This document shows, piece by piece, positions 24,556 through 33,421 of a stretch of DNA of 64,000 bases. The first letter of the stretch is position 1. Every line of letters begins with the position of its first letter. Both the position numbers and the translations under genes were made by a program. The notes beneath the pieces are model-generated. The model did not search any database, was not told where the DNA came from, and was given only the letters and a program-made list of their open reading frames with translations. Origin of the DNA: Tenacibaculum gallaicum (GTDB lineage Bacteria > Bacteroidota > Bacteroidia > Flavobacteriales > Flavobacteriaceae); the NCBI RefSeq assembly GCF_003387615.1, contig NZ_QUNS01000003.1:1-64000 (forward strand). The letters are read 5' to 3'.

Positions 24556-24744
24556 ATGTTAAAAAATATTTCAAACATGGGGTCTGTCTTAAAAGCTTCT
24601 GAACAAAAATCTATTACTGGTGGAATTACTAGTATATGCCCTAGAGAAGGTTTAGCCTGTAACAATCAATATCCTTCTCCAGTACACTGTATTACTGATG
24701 TTCCATATTGCTGTGTTGATGGTTACTTTGAAAGATGCTACTAA
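24556..24744 (+). CDS. Cys-rich double-glycine-leader peptide (bacteriocin/RiPP-precursor-like)
   Basis: The 62-residue product starts MLKNISNMGSVLKASEQ and reaches KSITGG at residues 18-23. Cleavage after Gly23 would release about 39 residues with six cysteines (SICP, LACN, VHCI, YCC, RCY), an even number that suits disulfides or ring formation. The leader matches that of the peptide at 18038 in layout. ATG at 24550 is an alternative start two codons earlier. A hairpin terminator follows 27 bp after the stop, so it is a single-gene transcript. No peptidase-exporter or modification enzyme is in the window. Confidence 0.75.
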   Translation: MLKNISNMGSVLKASEQKSITGGITSICPREGLACNNQYPSPVHCITDVPYCCVDGYFERCY

Positions 24745-24770
24745 ACTTATAAAATATAAATACTTATAAA

Positions 24771-24798
24771 CCTCACCACATATTGGTGAGGCTTTTTT
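24771..24798 (+). terminator. Terminator after the second leader-peptide gene
   Basis: Arms CCTCACC and GGTGAGG with a 7-nt loop are followed by C and six T. Confidence 0.85.
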
Positions 24799-24805
24799 AT
24801 ATTTG
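24798..24805 (+). promoter_or_regulatory. Orphan promoter -7 box behind the leader-peptide terminator
   Basis: TATATTTG directly follows the terminator's T run, exactly as behind lpdA (23077-23084). The only ORF that follows is 20 codons (24811-24873), so this looks like a promoter that lost its gene. Confidence 0.4.
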
Positions 24806-24810
24806 AACTG

Positions 24811-25225
24811 ATGAGCTACCTAATTCAAATAATATTTTTCTTTAATGTAGTTGAGCGTGTCGTCCTAAAGTAGAACAATCAATTGAATACTTTTTCTCAT
24901 ACAAAGGTGTTGTTTGATACAAAGTTATTAATAAATAGAAGTTACTTTCTACTACCTTTAAAAGGTTTATTTTAAGAAAAACACACAACAAACCTACTCA
25001 TTAACAGTAAAAATTATTTAAAACCACGGATTAATCAATAAAGACAAAACAAGTTTATAATTTCGGCATGATAATTGTATTTAAGAAAACTTTAACATAA
25101 TCTACTATACTATGAAAAACTATCTACTAAACAGTTTTGCATTGAGGGGACAATTGTTATAGAAAAAGAAAAAACTCGAAGCTGCTAACTTCGAGTTTTA
25201 TTTTTATAAAATATAGATATCTAAT
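24811..25225. other. Gene-poor stretch with two very short ORFs
   Basis: An ATG ORF of 20 codons (24811-24873, MSYLIQIIFFFNVVERVVLK) follows the orphan promoter box. A second ORF of 16 codons (25112-25162, MKNYLLNSFALRGQLL) follows a weak box TATAATTTCG near 25050-25062 and is followed within 10 bp by a terminator. Neither resembles a known peptide. The second could be a short transcript with or without coding function. Nothing else was seen here. Confidence 0.3.
25171..25199. terminator. Bidirectional terminator (ettA side and the short transcript)
   Basis: Arms AAAACTCGAAG and CTTCGAGTTTT with a 7-nt loop are flanked by T runs in both directions, 26 bp after the ettA stop. Confidence 0.85.
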
Positions 25226-26917
25226 TTATCTAATTAACTTCTTGTATTTAATACGTTTTGGCATTAAATCACCTCCCAAACGTTTTTTCTTGTTTTCTTC
25301 ATAATCAGAGAAAGAACCTTCAAAGAAATATACTTGACTATCTCCTTCAAAAGCCAAAATATGCGTACAAACACGATCTAAAAACCATCTATCATGCGAA
25401 ATTACCACAGCACATCCAGCAAAGTTTTCTAAACCTTCTTCTAAAGCTCGTAAAGTATTCACATCTAAATCATTCGTAGGCTCATCCAATAATAGCACGT
25501 TACCTTCTTCCTTTAACGTCATCGCTAAATGCAAACGATTACGTTCTCCTCCCGATAAAGTATTTACCTTTTTATTTTGCTCACTTCCTGAGAAATTAAA
25601 ACGACTTAAATAAGCTCGAGAGTTTACTTGCTTACCTCCCATCATCACTAAATCTTGACCTTCTGAGAAGTTTTCCCAAATAGATTTTTCAGGATCTATA
25701 TTTGAGTGTGATTGATCAACATAGGCAATTTTTGCAGTTTCACCTACCTTAAAGTTTCCTGCATCTGGAGTTTCTTCTCCCATAATCATTCTGAAAATAG
25801 TGGTTTTACCAGCTCCGTTCGGACCAATAATCCCTACAATTCCCGCCTGTGGAAGGTTAAATTCTAAGTTTTCATATAATAACTTATCTCCATAAGCCTT
25901 AGAGACCCCAGTAGCTTCGATTACATTCGTTCCTAAACGTGGACCATTCGGAATGTAAATTTCTAATTTTTCTTCTGTTTGCTTTTGGTCTTGGCTCATT
26001 AACTTTTCATAGTTCTTCAAACGTGCTTTTTGCTTTGTTTGACGACCTTTTGCTCCCTGACGAACCCACTCTAGCTCTCGCTCTAATGTTTTTTGACGCT
26101 TAGATGCTGTTTTGCTTTCTTGCGCTAAACGTTGTGATTTTTGGTCTAACCAAGATGAATAATTTCCTTTCCATGGAATACCTTCTCCTCTATCTAACTC
26201 TAAAATCCATCCTGCAACGTTATCTAAGAAATAACGGTCGTGCGTTACAGCAATTACAGTTCCTTTATATTGTGCTAAATGATGCTCTAACCAGTGTACA
26301 GATTCTGCATCTAAGTGGTTGGTAGGCTCATCTAATAATAAAATTTCTGGTTCTTGTAATAACAAACGACATAAAGCTACACGACGACGCTCTCCCCCTG
26401 ATAATACTCCAATTTTCTTATCTCCATCTGGTGTACGTAACGCATCCATGGCTATTTCTAACTTTGTATCAAGTTCCCATGCGTTAGAAGCGTCAATTTT
26501 ATCTTGTAACTCAGCCTGTTGATTCATCAACTTTTCCATCTTGTCAGGATCAGAATACACTTCTTCTAAACCAAACATATCATTGATTTTGTTGTATTCG
26601 TCAAGGATGGCAACTGTTTCTGCAACTCCTTCTTTTACAACTTCCATCACTGTCTTATTCTCATCTAGCTTAGGTTCTTGCTCTAAGTAGCCTACTTTAT
26701 ATCCTGGAGAAAAAGTAACATCACCTTGGTAGTTTTTTTCTACCCCAGCTATAATTTTTAACAAGGTAGATTTACCCGAACCGTTTAAACCTAAAATACC
26801 AATTTTAGCTCCGTAAAAGAAACTTAAATAAATATCTTTTAAAACTTGTTTTCCTGTGCTTTGGTAGGTCTTAGAGACCTTATTCATTGAAAAAATGACT
26901 TTTTTATCGTCGCTCAT
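25226..26917 (-). CDS. ettA: Energy-dependent translational throttle protein EttA (ABC-F ATPase)
   Basis: The 563-residue soluble protein has two ABC ATPase domains and no membrane part. First domain: Walker A GLNGSGKST (about residues 42-50), signature LSGGERRRVALC (about 168), Walker B ILLLDEPTNHLD. Second domain: GPNGAGKTT (about 354-362), signature LSGGERNRLHLA and VLLLDEPTNDLD. Between them lies the ABC-F linker with HxxQYKG- and KGRQTKQKARLKNYEKL-type segments that contact the ribosome. The length and linker fit EttA, which gates the first elongation step according to energy state. A hairpin follows the gene. Confidence 0.96.
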   Translation of the reverse strand: MSDDKKVIFSMNKVSKTYQSTGKQVLKDIYLSFFYGAKIGILGLNGSGKSTLLKIIAGVEKNYQGDVTFSPGYKVGYLEQEPKLDENKTVMEVVKEGVAETVAILDEYNKINDMFGLEEVYSDPDKMEKLMNQQAELQDKIDASNAWELDTKLEIAMDALRTPDGDKKIGVLSGGERRRVALCRLLLQEPEILLLDEPTNHLDAESVHWLEHHLAQYKGTVIAVTHDRYFLDNVAGWILELDRGEGIPWKGNYSSWLDQKSQRLAQESKTASKRQKTLERELEWVRQGAKGRQTKQKARLKNYEKLMSQDQKQTEEKLEIYIPNGPRLGTNVIEATGVSKAYGDKLLYENLEFNLPQAGIVGIIGPNGAGKTTIFRMIMGEETPDAGNFKVGETAKIAYVDQSHSNIDPEKSIWENFSEGQDLVMMGGKQVNSRAYLSRFNFSGSEQNKKVNTLSGGERNRLHLAMTLKEEGNVLLLDEPTNDLDVNTLRALEEGLENFAGCAVVISHDRWFLDRVCTHILAFEGDSQVYFFEGSFSDYEENKKKRLGGDLMPKRIKYKKLIR

Positions 26918-26927
26918 TTGTTTTATT

Positions 26928-26962
26928 GTTTATAGTTTGTTGTTTGAAGTTTATAGTTTTTG
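26928..26962. repeat. Five tandem GTTTnnn heptamers left of the four-helix-bundle gene
   Basis: GTTTATA, GTTTGTT, GTTTGAA, GTTTATA and GTTTTTG follow each other without a gap, all beginning GTTT. A similar array in opposite orientation lies at 27409-27436 on the other side of the gene. Confidence 0.7.
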
Positions 26963-26965
26963 GGG

Positions 26966-27364
26966 TTACGATTTTCTGTTAAATTTTTGTCCTTTGATAC
27001 CTGAATTCCTAAGATAATACATAAAAGCTCCTATTTTGTTCTTTTCAACTTCACACATTTCAGATAATTTTTCAAATTGTTCTTTCGTAATTAATTTTTT
27101 ATCAAAAGCTCTATAGGATTGTGACTTTAGTTCTCCTGCCGAACCTTTTGCATAACTTAAAAAATTATGAAACTCACTATTTCCATCTCTATCAAAACCT
27201 TCTGCAATATTATCCATTATTGACCCAGAACTCCTTTCCATTTGATCTTTTAAGCTATAATTCTTTGATAAGTTAGATTTTAGAAAGAGTTCTTCAACAT
27301 ATTGACAAATCAACCTTCCTCTTTGCCAAACCTCTAAATCTTCAAACTTTTCAATCTTTCCCAT
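26966..27364 (-). CDS. Four-helix-bundle protein of the S23 / 23S rRNA intervening-sequence (IVP) family
   Basis: The 132-residue protein matches the IVP family: FEDLEVWQRGRLICQYVEELF at the start, the conserved LKDQMERSSGSIMDNIAEGFDRDGNSEFHNFL core (about 43-75, typical form RxxxSIxxNIAEGxgR), and LKSQSYRA-type third helix. Family members form pentameric four-helix bundles, are often encoded within 23S rRNA insertions or as scattered solo genes, and have no firm function. Here it stands alone between ettA and a small membrane protein, flanked by inverted arrays of GTTTnnn heptamers. That framing suggests an element-like origin (inference). Confidence 0.88.
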   Translation of the reverse strand: MGKIEKFEDLEVWQRGRLICQYVEELFLKSNLSKNYSLKDQMERSSGSIMDNIAEGFDRDGNSEFHNFLSYAKGSAGELKSQSYRAFDKKLITKEQFEKLSEMCEVEKNKIGAFMYYLRNSGIKGQKFNRKS

Positions 27365-27408
27365 AATTTGGTTTTATAATTTCATGATTTGAAGTTTGAT
27401 TAGAACTT

Positions 27409-27436
27409 ATCAACAAATAAACTACAAACCATAAAC
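27409..27436. repeat. Inverted heptamer array right of the four-helix-bundle gene
   Basis: On the reverse strand it reads GTTTATG, GTTTGTA, GTTTATT, TGTTGAT, continuous and in the 7-bp period of the array at 26928-26962 but pointing the other way. Confidence 0.6.
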
Positions 27437-27442
27437 TTATTT

Positions 27443-27625
27443 TTAAACTCTTCCTTTTAAGGCGTTAAACACCCATGCATTAGCAAAAAAACCTAAACCA
27501 ACAGCACCAAAACCATATCCGGCTATTTCATCGTACTTAAATACTGCTAAACATATAAGTAAAATCCCCATTAATACCATTATAAGCGTTGCCCAACCTA
27601 GGACAGTGTTTTTGTTCATTGCCAT
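27443..27625 (-). CDS. Small CAL67264-type membrane protein
   Basis: The 60-residue protein has two hydrophobic segments (GWATLIMVLMGILLICLAVF and YGFGAVGLGFFANAWVF) joined by a short KYDEIAG turn and ends NALKGRV. This matches a short, strongly conserved flavobacterial membrane protein family named CAL67264, without known function. Met3 is an equally good start. It ends 78 bp before the four-helix-bundle start, with the heptamer array between them. Confidence 0.75.
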   Translation of the reverse strand: MAMNKNTVLGWATLIMVLMGILLICLAVFKYDEIAGYGFGAVGLGFFANAWVFNALKGRV

Positions 27626-27708
27626 AATTTACTTTTTTCAAAAAAATGTGAGCTACAAATATCGGTAATTATTTAGACTTATTCATGCTCTTAATCTTAA
27701 TACATATA

Positions 27709-27738
27709 AAAAAAGTCTTGCTATAGCAAGACTTTTTT
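27709..27738 (-). terminator. fadH terminator
   Basis: A perfect 30-bp palindrome, AAAAAAGTCTTGCTA with its complement, lies 24 bp after the fadH stop. Confidence 0.88.
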
Positions 27739-27761
27739 AGTGATTTTAAATTTATATAAAA

Positions 27762-29852
<2,091 letters not shown>

Positions 29853-29864
29853 TTACCACATAAA

Positions 29865-29897
29865 AAAAAGACCCTACACTAAGTATAAGGTCTTTTT
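29865..29897 (-). terminator. Terminator after the Ile-rich-tail lipoprotein gene
   Basis: Arms AAAAAGACC and GGTCTTTTT enclose a 15-nt loop, 21 bp after the stop at 29918. Confidence 0.7.
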
Positions 29898-29917
29898 AAA
29901 ACTGTTCAGTTATTTTA

Positions 29918-30391
29918 TTACCACCAAATGATTATAATTAAACCATTTGAACATATTATAATTATTATAATTCTAACTTTTGTTCCATCGTTTAATTCAG
30001 CCTCAAATCTATAAACTGGTTGCCTTTGAAATTCATGTGGTACTTGTATTACATTACCATCGTCCATTCTATGTTCAGCCAAACCTATACCAGAAAATTC
30101 ATCTTTTACAATACGATAGCTTTTTAATTCTTCTTTTTTAAGATTTCCTTTCTCTAAAAATAAGTCTAAAGTAGGTTCTTTAACTCCTTCTGGATTCATT
30201 GGGTATTCATCCGCTTTGACTACTCCGTAATCTTCATGATAATCTAATTTAAGATCATCTGCGGATTTTGCAGCCTTAGCATCTACTGCTTCTGTTTGAG
30301 TTTCACCTGGCAGTACAGTTTCTTCATTTTGACATGATGTAAATACCATAAAAAAGATACTTACAAACATTAGGTTTTTTAAAGTCTTCAT
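29918..30391 (-). CDS. Lipoprotein with an isoleucine-rich hydrophobic C-terminus
   Basis: The 157-residue product has a lipoprotein signal MKTLKNLMFVSIFFMVFTSC (lipobox FTSC). The mature part is acidic and charged (AVDAKAAKSADDLKLDYHEDYGVVKADEYP), then VPHEFQRQPVYRFEAELNDG. It ends KVRIIIIIICSNGLIIIIWW, an unusual tail of ten isoleucines around CSNG. Such a tail could be a short membrane hairpin or a strand pair. No family was recognised. It is a lone gene with a terminator. Confidence 0.65.
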   Translation of the reverse strand: MKTLKNLMFVSIFFMVFTSCQNEETVLPGETQTEAVDAKAAKSADDLKLDYHEDYGVVKADEYPMNPEGVKEPTLDLFLEKGNLKKEELKSYRIVKDEFSGIGLAEHRMDDGNVIQVPHEFQRQPVYRFEAELNDGTKVRIIIIIICSNGLIIIIWW

Positions 30392-30518
30392 AAAATTTAG
30401 TTTGGGTTAATTAATCAACCCAAATATATCTTAACCCTATTTAGAAACTTATAGGTAAAAGGTTATTTATTATATAAGGAAAACACCTTAATTTGATGAG
30501 GAGAGTAGCTCTTTTTTA

Positions 30519-30821
30519 TTATCGTACTATTTTCAATTTTTGAATCATTTCTGGAGAAAGAGAGTTAGCATACACTCCATAAGCATCAACTAAAACTCCT
30601 TTAACACCTGTGTTTGTTTGAATTGCATACACAACAGAATTGTCTCCTGCGCTACTCATTCCTTCAAATCGATATATCTCAACTACTTCAAAGAAATCTG
30701 GAGAGAAAATTTCTTGAGTATTTTTACTCTCTATTTCTTTTTCTCTCAAATTAAAATCAAGAGTAAATCCTCTTTTCTTTAAACCATTTAATGCTTCCGA
30801 AAGTGTATCGTATGTATACAT
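30519..30821 (-). CDS. Conserved small protein of unknown function
   Basis: The 100-residue soluble protein starts MYTYDTLSEALNGLKKRGFTLDFNLREKEIES and contains FEVVEIYRFEGMSSAGDNSVVYAIQTNTGVKGVLVDAYGVYANSLSPEMIQKLKI. Such proteins are widespread in Bacteroidota and are sometimes called phosphoribosylpyrophosphate synthetase, but nothing in 100 residues supports that activity. It probably folds as a small alpha+beta domain. No operon partner is evident. Confidence 0.7.
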   Translation of the reverse strand: MYTYDTLSEALNGLKKRGFTLDFNLREKEIESKNTQEIFSPDFFEVVEIYRFEGMSSAGDNSVVYAIQTNTGVKGVLVDAYGVYANSLSPEMIQKLKIVR

Positions 30822-30903
30822 AATTTTTATCGTTTCACTTTCTTAAAAGGTACAATATTTAAACTAGACTTCCTATTAATTTCACATATAAATGTAAAAT
30901 AAA

Positions 30904-31341
30904 TTACCTTATTTTATCTAGTAAATCACTAAGTTGAGTGGCTTCTTCTTCTGTTAAATTATCAATAAAACCTAAATGTAAATTATCATCTATTGCTTTT
31001 AATAGCTCTTTTCCTTGCTGGGTAATACTTATATAAACTACTCTTCTATCATGTTCACATCGTACACGGTCTATTAAGTTTTTCTCGTACAGTTTATCCA
31101 TTAGTCTTGTAGCATTAGGAGCTCGTTCAATCATTCTGTCTTTTATTGTTTGAACTTTTATAGCTTCTTTAGCTCCTCTTAAAATACGAAGAATATTAAA
31201 TTGTTGTGGTGAAATACTGTATTGTTTAAAAAACTCATTTTCTTTACTACTTATCCAATTAGCAGTATACTTAATATTGATAAACGCTTTCACTTTATCA
31301 TTTGGAAATTTTGAATTGATGTCTTTTGAAATATCTCCCAT
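30904..31341 (-). CDS. MarR-family transcriptional regulator
   Basis: The 145-residue protein has the MarR winged helix: QFNILRILRGAKEAIKVQTIKDRMIERAPNATRLMDKLYEKNLIDRVRCEHDRRVVYISITQQGKELL (about residues 47-115), with N- and C-terminal helices for dimerisation. It lies downstream of, and in the same direction as, a redox-stress gene cluster (31401-33770), with a heptamer-like spacer between. It may regulate that cluster; a second MarR-type protein is encoded divergently at 33930. The ligand is unknown. Confidence 0.88.
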   Translation of the reverse strand: MGDISKDINSKFPNDKVKAFINIKYTANWISSKENEFFKQYSISPQQFNILRILRGAKEAIKVQTIKDRMIERAPNATRLMDKLYEKNLIDRVRCEHDRRVVYISITQQGKELLKAIDDNLHLGFIDNLTEEEATQLSDLLDKIR

Positions 31342-31350
31342 TTTTTTTTG

Positions 31351-31371
31351 GTTATTAGCTGTTAGCTACTA
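31351..31371. repeat. Three tandem heptamers (GTTATTA, GCTGTTA, GCTACTA)
   Basis: Seven-base units follow each other in the gap between the glutaredoxin-like and MarR genes. They share G1, T6 or T3 and A7. The array is short, so chance is possible, but it parallels the arrays at 26928, 27409 and 54941. Confidence 0.4.
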
Positions 31372-31400
31372 GCCTTTTTTATTATTTAATTAAAATAAGG

Positions 31401-31649
31401 TTACCCTTTTAACTTTAAGTCTTGCATCAACTTATTAAACGTATCTGATGAAGGTGTTAAATACACTTCATCATCAACAAATAAAGTTGGATACTTTACT
31501 TGCCCTTCATACAGTTCTTTGCTGTGTTCTTTTGCTTCTTCATTTATAGAAACATCTTTGTACTCAAACGGTACTTCTGCAGATTTTAGAAAGTTTTTAT
31601 ATGCAACCGTATGTGCATGTCCTTTTCTACCGTATAAAACTATCTTCAT
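31401..31649 (-). CDS. Glutaredoxin-like protein lacking active-site cysteines
   Basis: The 82-residue protein keeps the glutaredoxin layout: MKIVLYGRKGHAHTVAYKNFLKSAEVPFEYKDVSI, then VKYPTLFVDDEVYLTPSSDTFNKLM with the cis-Pro (YPTLFVDD). The position of CPxC reads HAHT, so both redox cysteines are absent. It therefore cannot act as an ordinary thiol-disulfide enzyme; binding of a metal through the two His is a speculative alternative. A TATTTTTG promoter box (31675-31682) precedes the start at 31649 by 25 bp, which supports this start. It follows the redox-stress cluster. Confidence 0.75.
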   Translation of the reverse strand: MKIVLYGRKGHAHTVAYKNFLKSAEVPFEYKDVSINEEAKEHSKELYEGQVKYPTLFVDDEVYLTPSSDTFNKLMQDLKLKG

Positions 31650-31674
31650 TTTAACTTTCTTATTTTTTAGAATA

Positions 31675-31682
31675 CAAAAATA
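31675..31682 (-). promoter_or_regulatory. Promoter -7 box of the glutaredoxin-like gene
   Basis: The reverse strand reads TATTTTTG, 25 bp before the start at 31649. Confidence 0.5.
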
Positions 31683-31745
31683 CAAAAACAACATTTATAT
31701 ACCAAGGAATATAAATTATTTACAAATACTGAAAAGGAATTTTTA

Positions 31746-32027
31746 TTACGCTAAAACATCTGAATATTCTGACTTTTTATCAAAAACTGATTTAGCAAAT
31801 GGGCATAATGGAAGGATTTTAATGTTTTGAATTCTAGCAAACTCTACAGAAGCTGCTACTAACTTATAGCCTACTCCTTTTCCTCGTAAACTATCTCCAA
31901 CTTCAGTATGGTCAATAATTAATTTATCTTCACCTGCCCAAGTATATGTCATTAAACCATCTCTATTTCCATCAACTTCAATAAAGAACTCTCCTTTCTT
32001 GCCATTATCTTCTTGCTGTATTTTCAT
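31746..32027 (-). CDS. Short GNAT-family N-acetyltransferase (YjdJ type)
   Basis: The 93-residue protein is of the short GNAT type. It shows MTYTWAGEDKLIIDHTEVGDSLRGKGVGYKLVAASVEFAR, in which RGKGVG is the acetyl-CoA pyrophosphate loop, followed by KILPLCPFAKSVFDKKSEYSD, the LCPFA signature of the YjdJ/GTLF1-like branch. The substrate is unknown. It starts 2 bp after the CDGSH protein gene and ends the tightly packed part of the redox-stress operon. Confidence 0.88.
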   Translation of the reverse strand: MKIQQEDNGKKGEFFIEVDGNRDGLMTYTWAGEDKLIIDHTEVGDSLRGKGVGYKLVAASVEFARIQNIKILPLCPFAKSVFDKKSEYSDVLA

Positions 32028-32029
32028 AA

Positions 32030-32461
32030 TTATCCTTTAAATTCAACTTTTACATGTGTACCGTCACAATACGGTTTATTATGAGAAGCTCCGCACCTGC
32101 AAAAAGCAGTTGTTTTATTTTTCTTTTCTGTTCTTCCATCTGGATTCGTAACATGCAGAGTTCCGTAGATTAATAAAGGTCCGTTTTCTAATGCTTCTAC
32201 TTTAGTTTCTGTGTGAGCTGCAGCTTGACTACCTTCCTTTTTTGAAATGTATGATAAAGCTCCTGATGGGCATTCTTCTACTTGCATTTTTATTCTTTTT
32301 GTAGTTGCTCCATCCATGTTAATCCATGGTCTATTTTGCGGATTGAATACTTGTAACAAGCCTTTCCAACATTTTTTTGAGTGAATACATTTATTTGGCT
32401 TCCAAACTACAGTTACATCATCATTACTATATTTTTTCACAATCTCCTTTGCTTCTGACAT
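32030..32461 (-). CDS. Fe-S protein: divergent 4Fe-4S domain plus CDGSH-type domain
   Basis: The 143-residue protein starts with a mono-cluster ferredoxin-like region (WKPNKCIHSKKCWKGL, EECPSGAL, residues 20-78) and ends with a CDGSH-type site CRCGASHNKPYCDGTH (about 121-136), which binds a 2Fe-2S cluster through three Cys and one His. The pair occurs together in many bacterial proteins linked to redox stress. It lies 18 bp after the FMN reductase gene and 2 bp before the GNAT gene on the reverse strand. Confidence 0.9.
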   Translation of the reverse strand: MSEAKEIVKKYSNDDVTVVWKPNKCIHSKKCWKGLLQVFNPQNRPWINMDGATTKRIKMQVEECPSGALSYISKKEGSQAAAHTETKVEALENGPLLIYGTLHVTNPDGRTEKKNKTTAFCRCGASHNKPYCDGTHVKVEFKG

Positions 32462-32479
32462 ACTATATATATTTTATGT

Positions 32480-33010
32480 TTATACTGCTTTAAGGAAAGT
32501 TGTAACTGCTTCTTTTATTTTTTGATTAAACTCTTCATTTACAACACTTCCGTTTTTAAAGTTATCATAAAATTTTGGTAAAGAAAAATTAGCTATAACA
32601 TTTGCTCCTATATGCGGAAATCCATTTTTAGCAATTTCCATAGCCGATGCTCCTCCTCTAGCCCCTGGAGAGGTTGATAATAATAACAGAGGTTTATTGT
32701 GCCATACTTTTTGCTCTATACGCGACATCCAATCTATTATATTTTTAAATGCTACAGTAAAATTTCCATTATGTTCTGCTAACGATATAACTATACCGTC
32801 TGCCTCTTTAATTTTTTCTAGAAACTTTGCTGCATTTTCTGGAATACCATTCTCCATTTCTTCATCGACTCCATACATAGGTAATGGATAATTATTTAAA
32901 TCTAATATCGAAACTTCAGCCTCTTGTTGTAAACCTGATGCATATATTACTAATTCTTTATTTATTGATTTTTTACTGTTACTACCCGCGAAAGCGATTA
33001 TTTTTTTCAT
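32480..33010 (-). CDS. NAD(P)H-dependent FMN reductase family oxidoreductase
   Basis: The 176-residue flavodoxin-like protein starts MKKIIAFAGSNSKKSINKELV, with the FMN phosphate loop GSNSKKSIN (about 9-17). It continues with LNNYPLPMYGVDEE, ISLAEHNGNFTVAFKNIIDWMSR (the SxxEYNgsxpaxlKNxiDW family pattern, about 76-98) and STSPGARGGASAM. It should reduce flavins or quinone-like compounds with NAD(P)H. It starts one base after the OsmC stop, in the same operon. Confidence 0.92.
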   Translation of the reverse strand: MKKIIAFAGSNSKKSINKELVIYASGLQQEAEVSILDLNNYPLPMYGVDEEMENGIPENAAKFLEKIKEADGIVISLAEHNGNFTVAFKNIIDWMSRIEQKVWHNKPLLLLSTSPGARGGASAMEIAKNGFPHIGANVIANFSLPKFYDNFKNGSVVNEEFNQKIKEAVTTFLKAV

Positions 33011-33421
33011 TTATGTTGTTATTTTTGTATCAATTTCTGTTGCTCCTTTCACCATTTTAGCTACGGGACATTTGCCTGCTATTTCTAATAATTTAGTACG
33101 TTGCTCATCAGTAACTTCTTTTTCAAAAGAAATTTCTTCTACTAATGATTTTTTAATTCCTTCAGAAGTTAACTGTTCCTTTTGACTAACATTTACTGTT
33201 ATTTTTCCTAATTCCCAGCCTTTTCTTTCTGCATACATACGTAAAGTGATAGAAACACACCCCCCAATTGCAGTGAGTAAATATTCTACTGGGGTGGGTC
33301 CGTTATCGTCTCCTCCTTTATCTAAAGGTTCGTCGATAACTGTAAAATGATTCCTCATTTTTGCTTCTGCTAAGTAATTTCTATCAGTTAAAGTAACAGT
33401 TGCTGTTGGGTTATTGCTCAT
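33011..33421 (-). CDS. OsmC/Ohr-family peroxiredoxin-like protein
   Basis: The 136-residue protein has the OsmC fold with the two cysteines of the family: LTAIGGCVSITLRMYAERKG (Cys about 55) and AGKCPVAKMVKGATEI (Cys about 117). Members reduce organic hydroperoxides. It overlaps the DoxX-like gene by 11 bp and is followed directly by the FMN reductase gene, so it is part of one transcription unit. Confidence 0.92.
   Translation of the reverse strand: MSNNPTATVTLTDRNYLAEAKMRNHFTVIDEPLDKGGDDNGPTPVEYLLTAIGGCVSITLRMYAERKGWELGKITVNVSQKEQLTSEGIKKSLVEEISFEKEVTDEQRTKLLEIAGKCPVAKMVKGATEIDTKITT

Noticed and set aside
30519-30821. Phosphoribosylpyrophosphate synthetase
   Set aside because: The name is used for similar small proteins, but a 100-residue protein lacks the PRPP-binding motif and is far too short.
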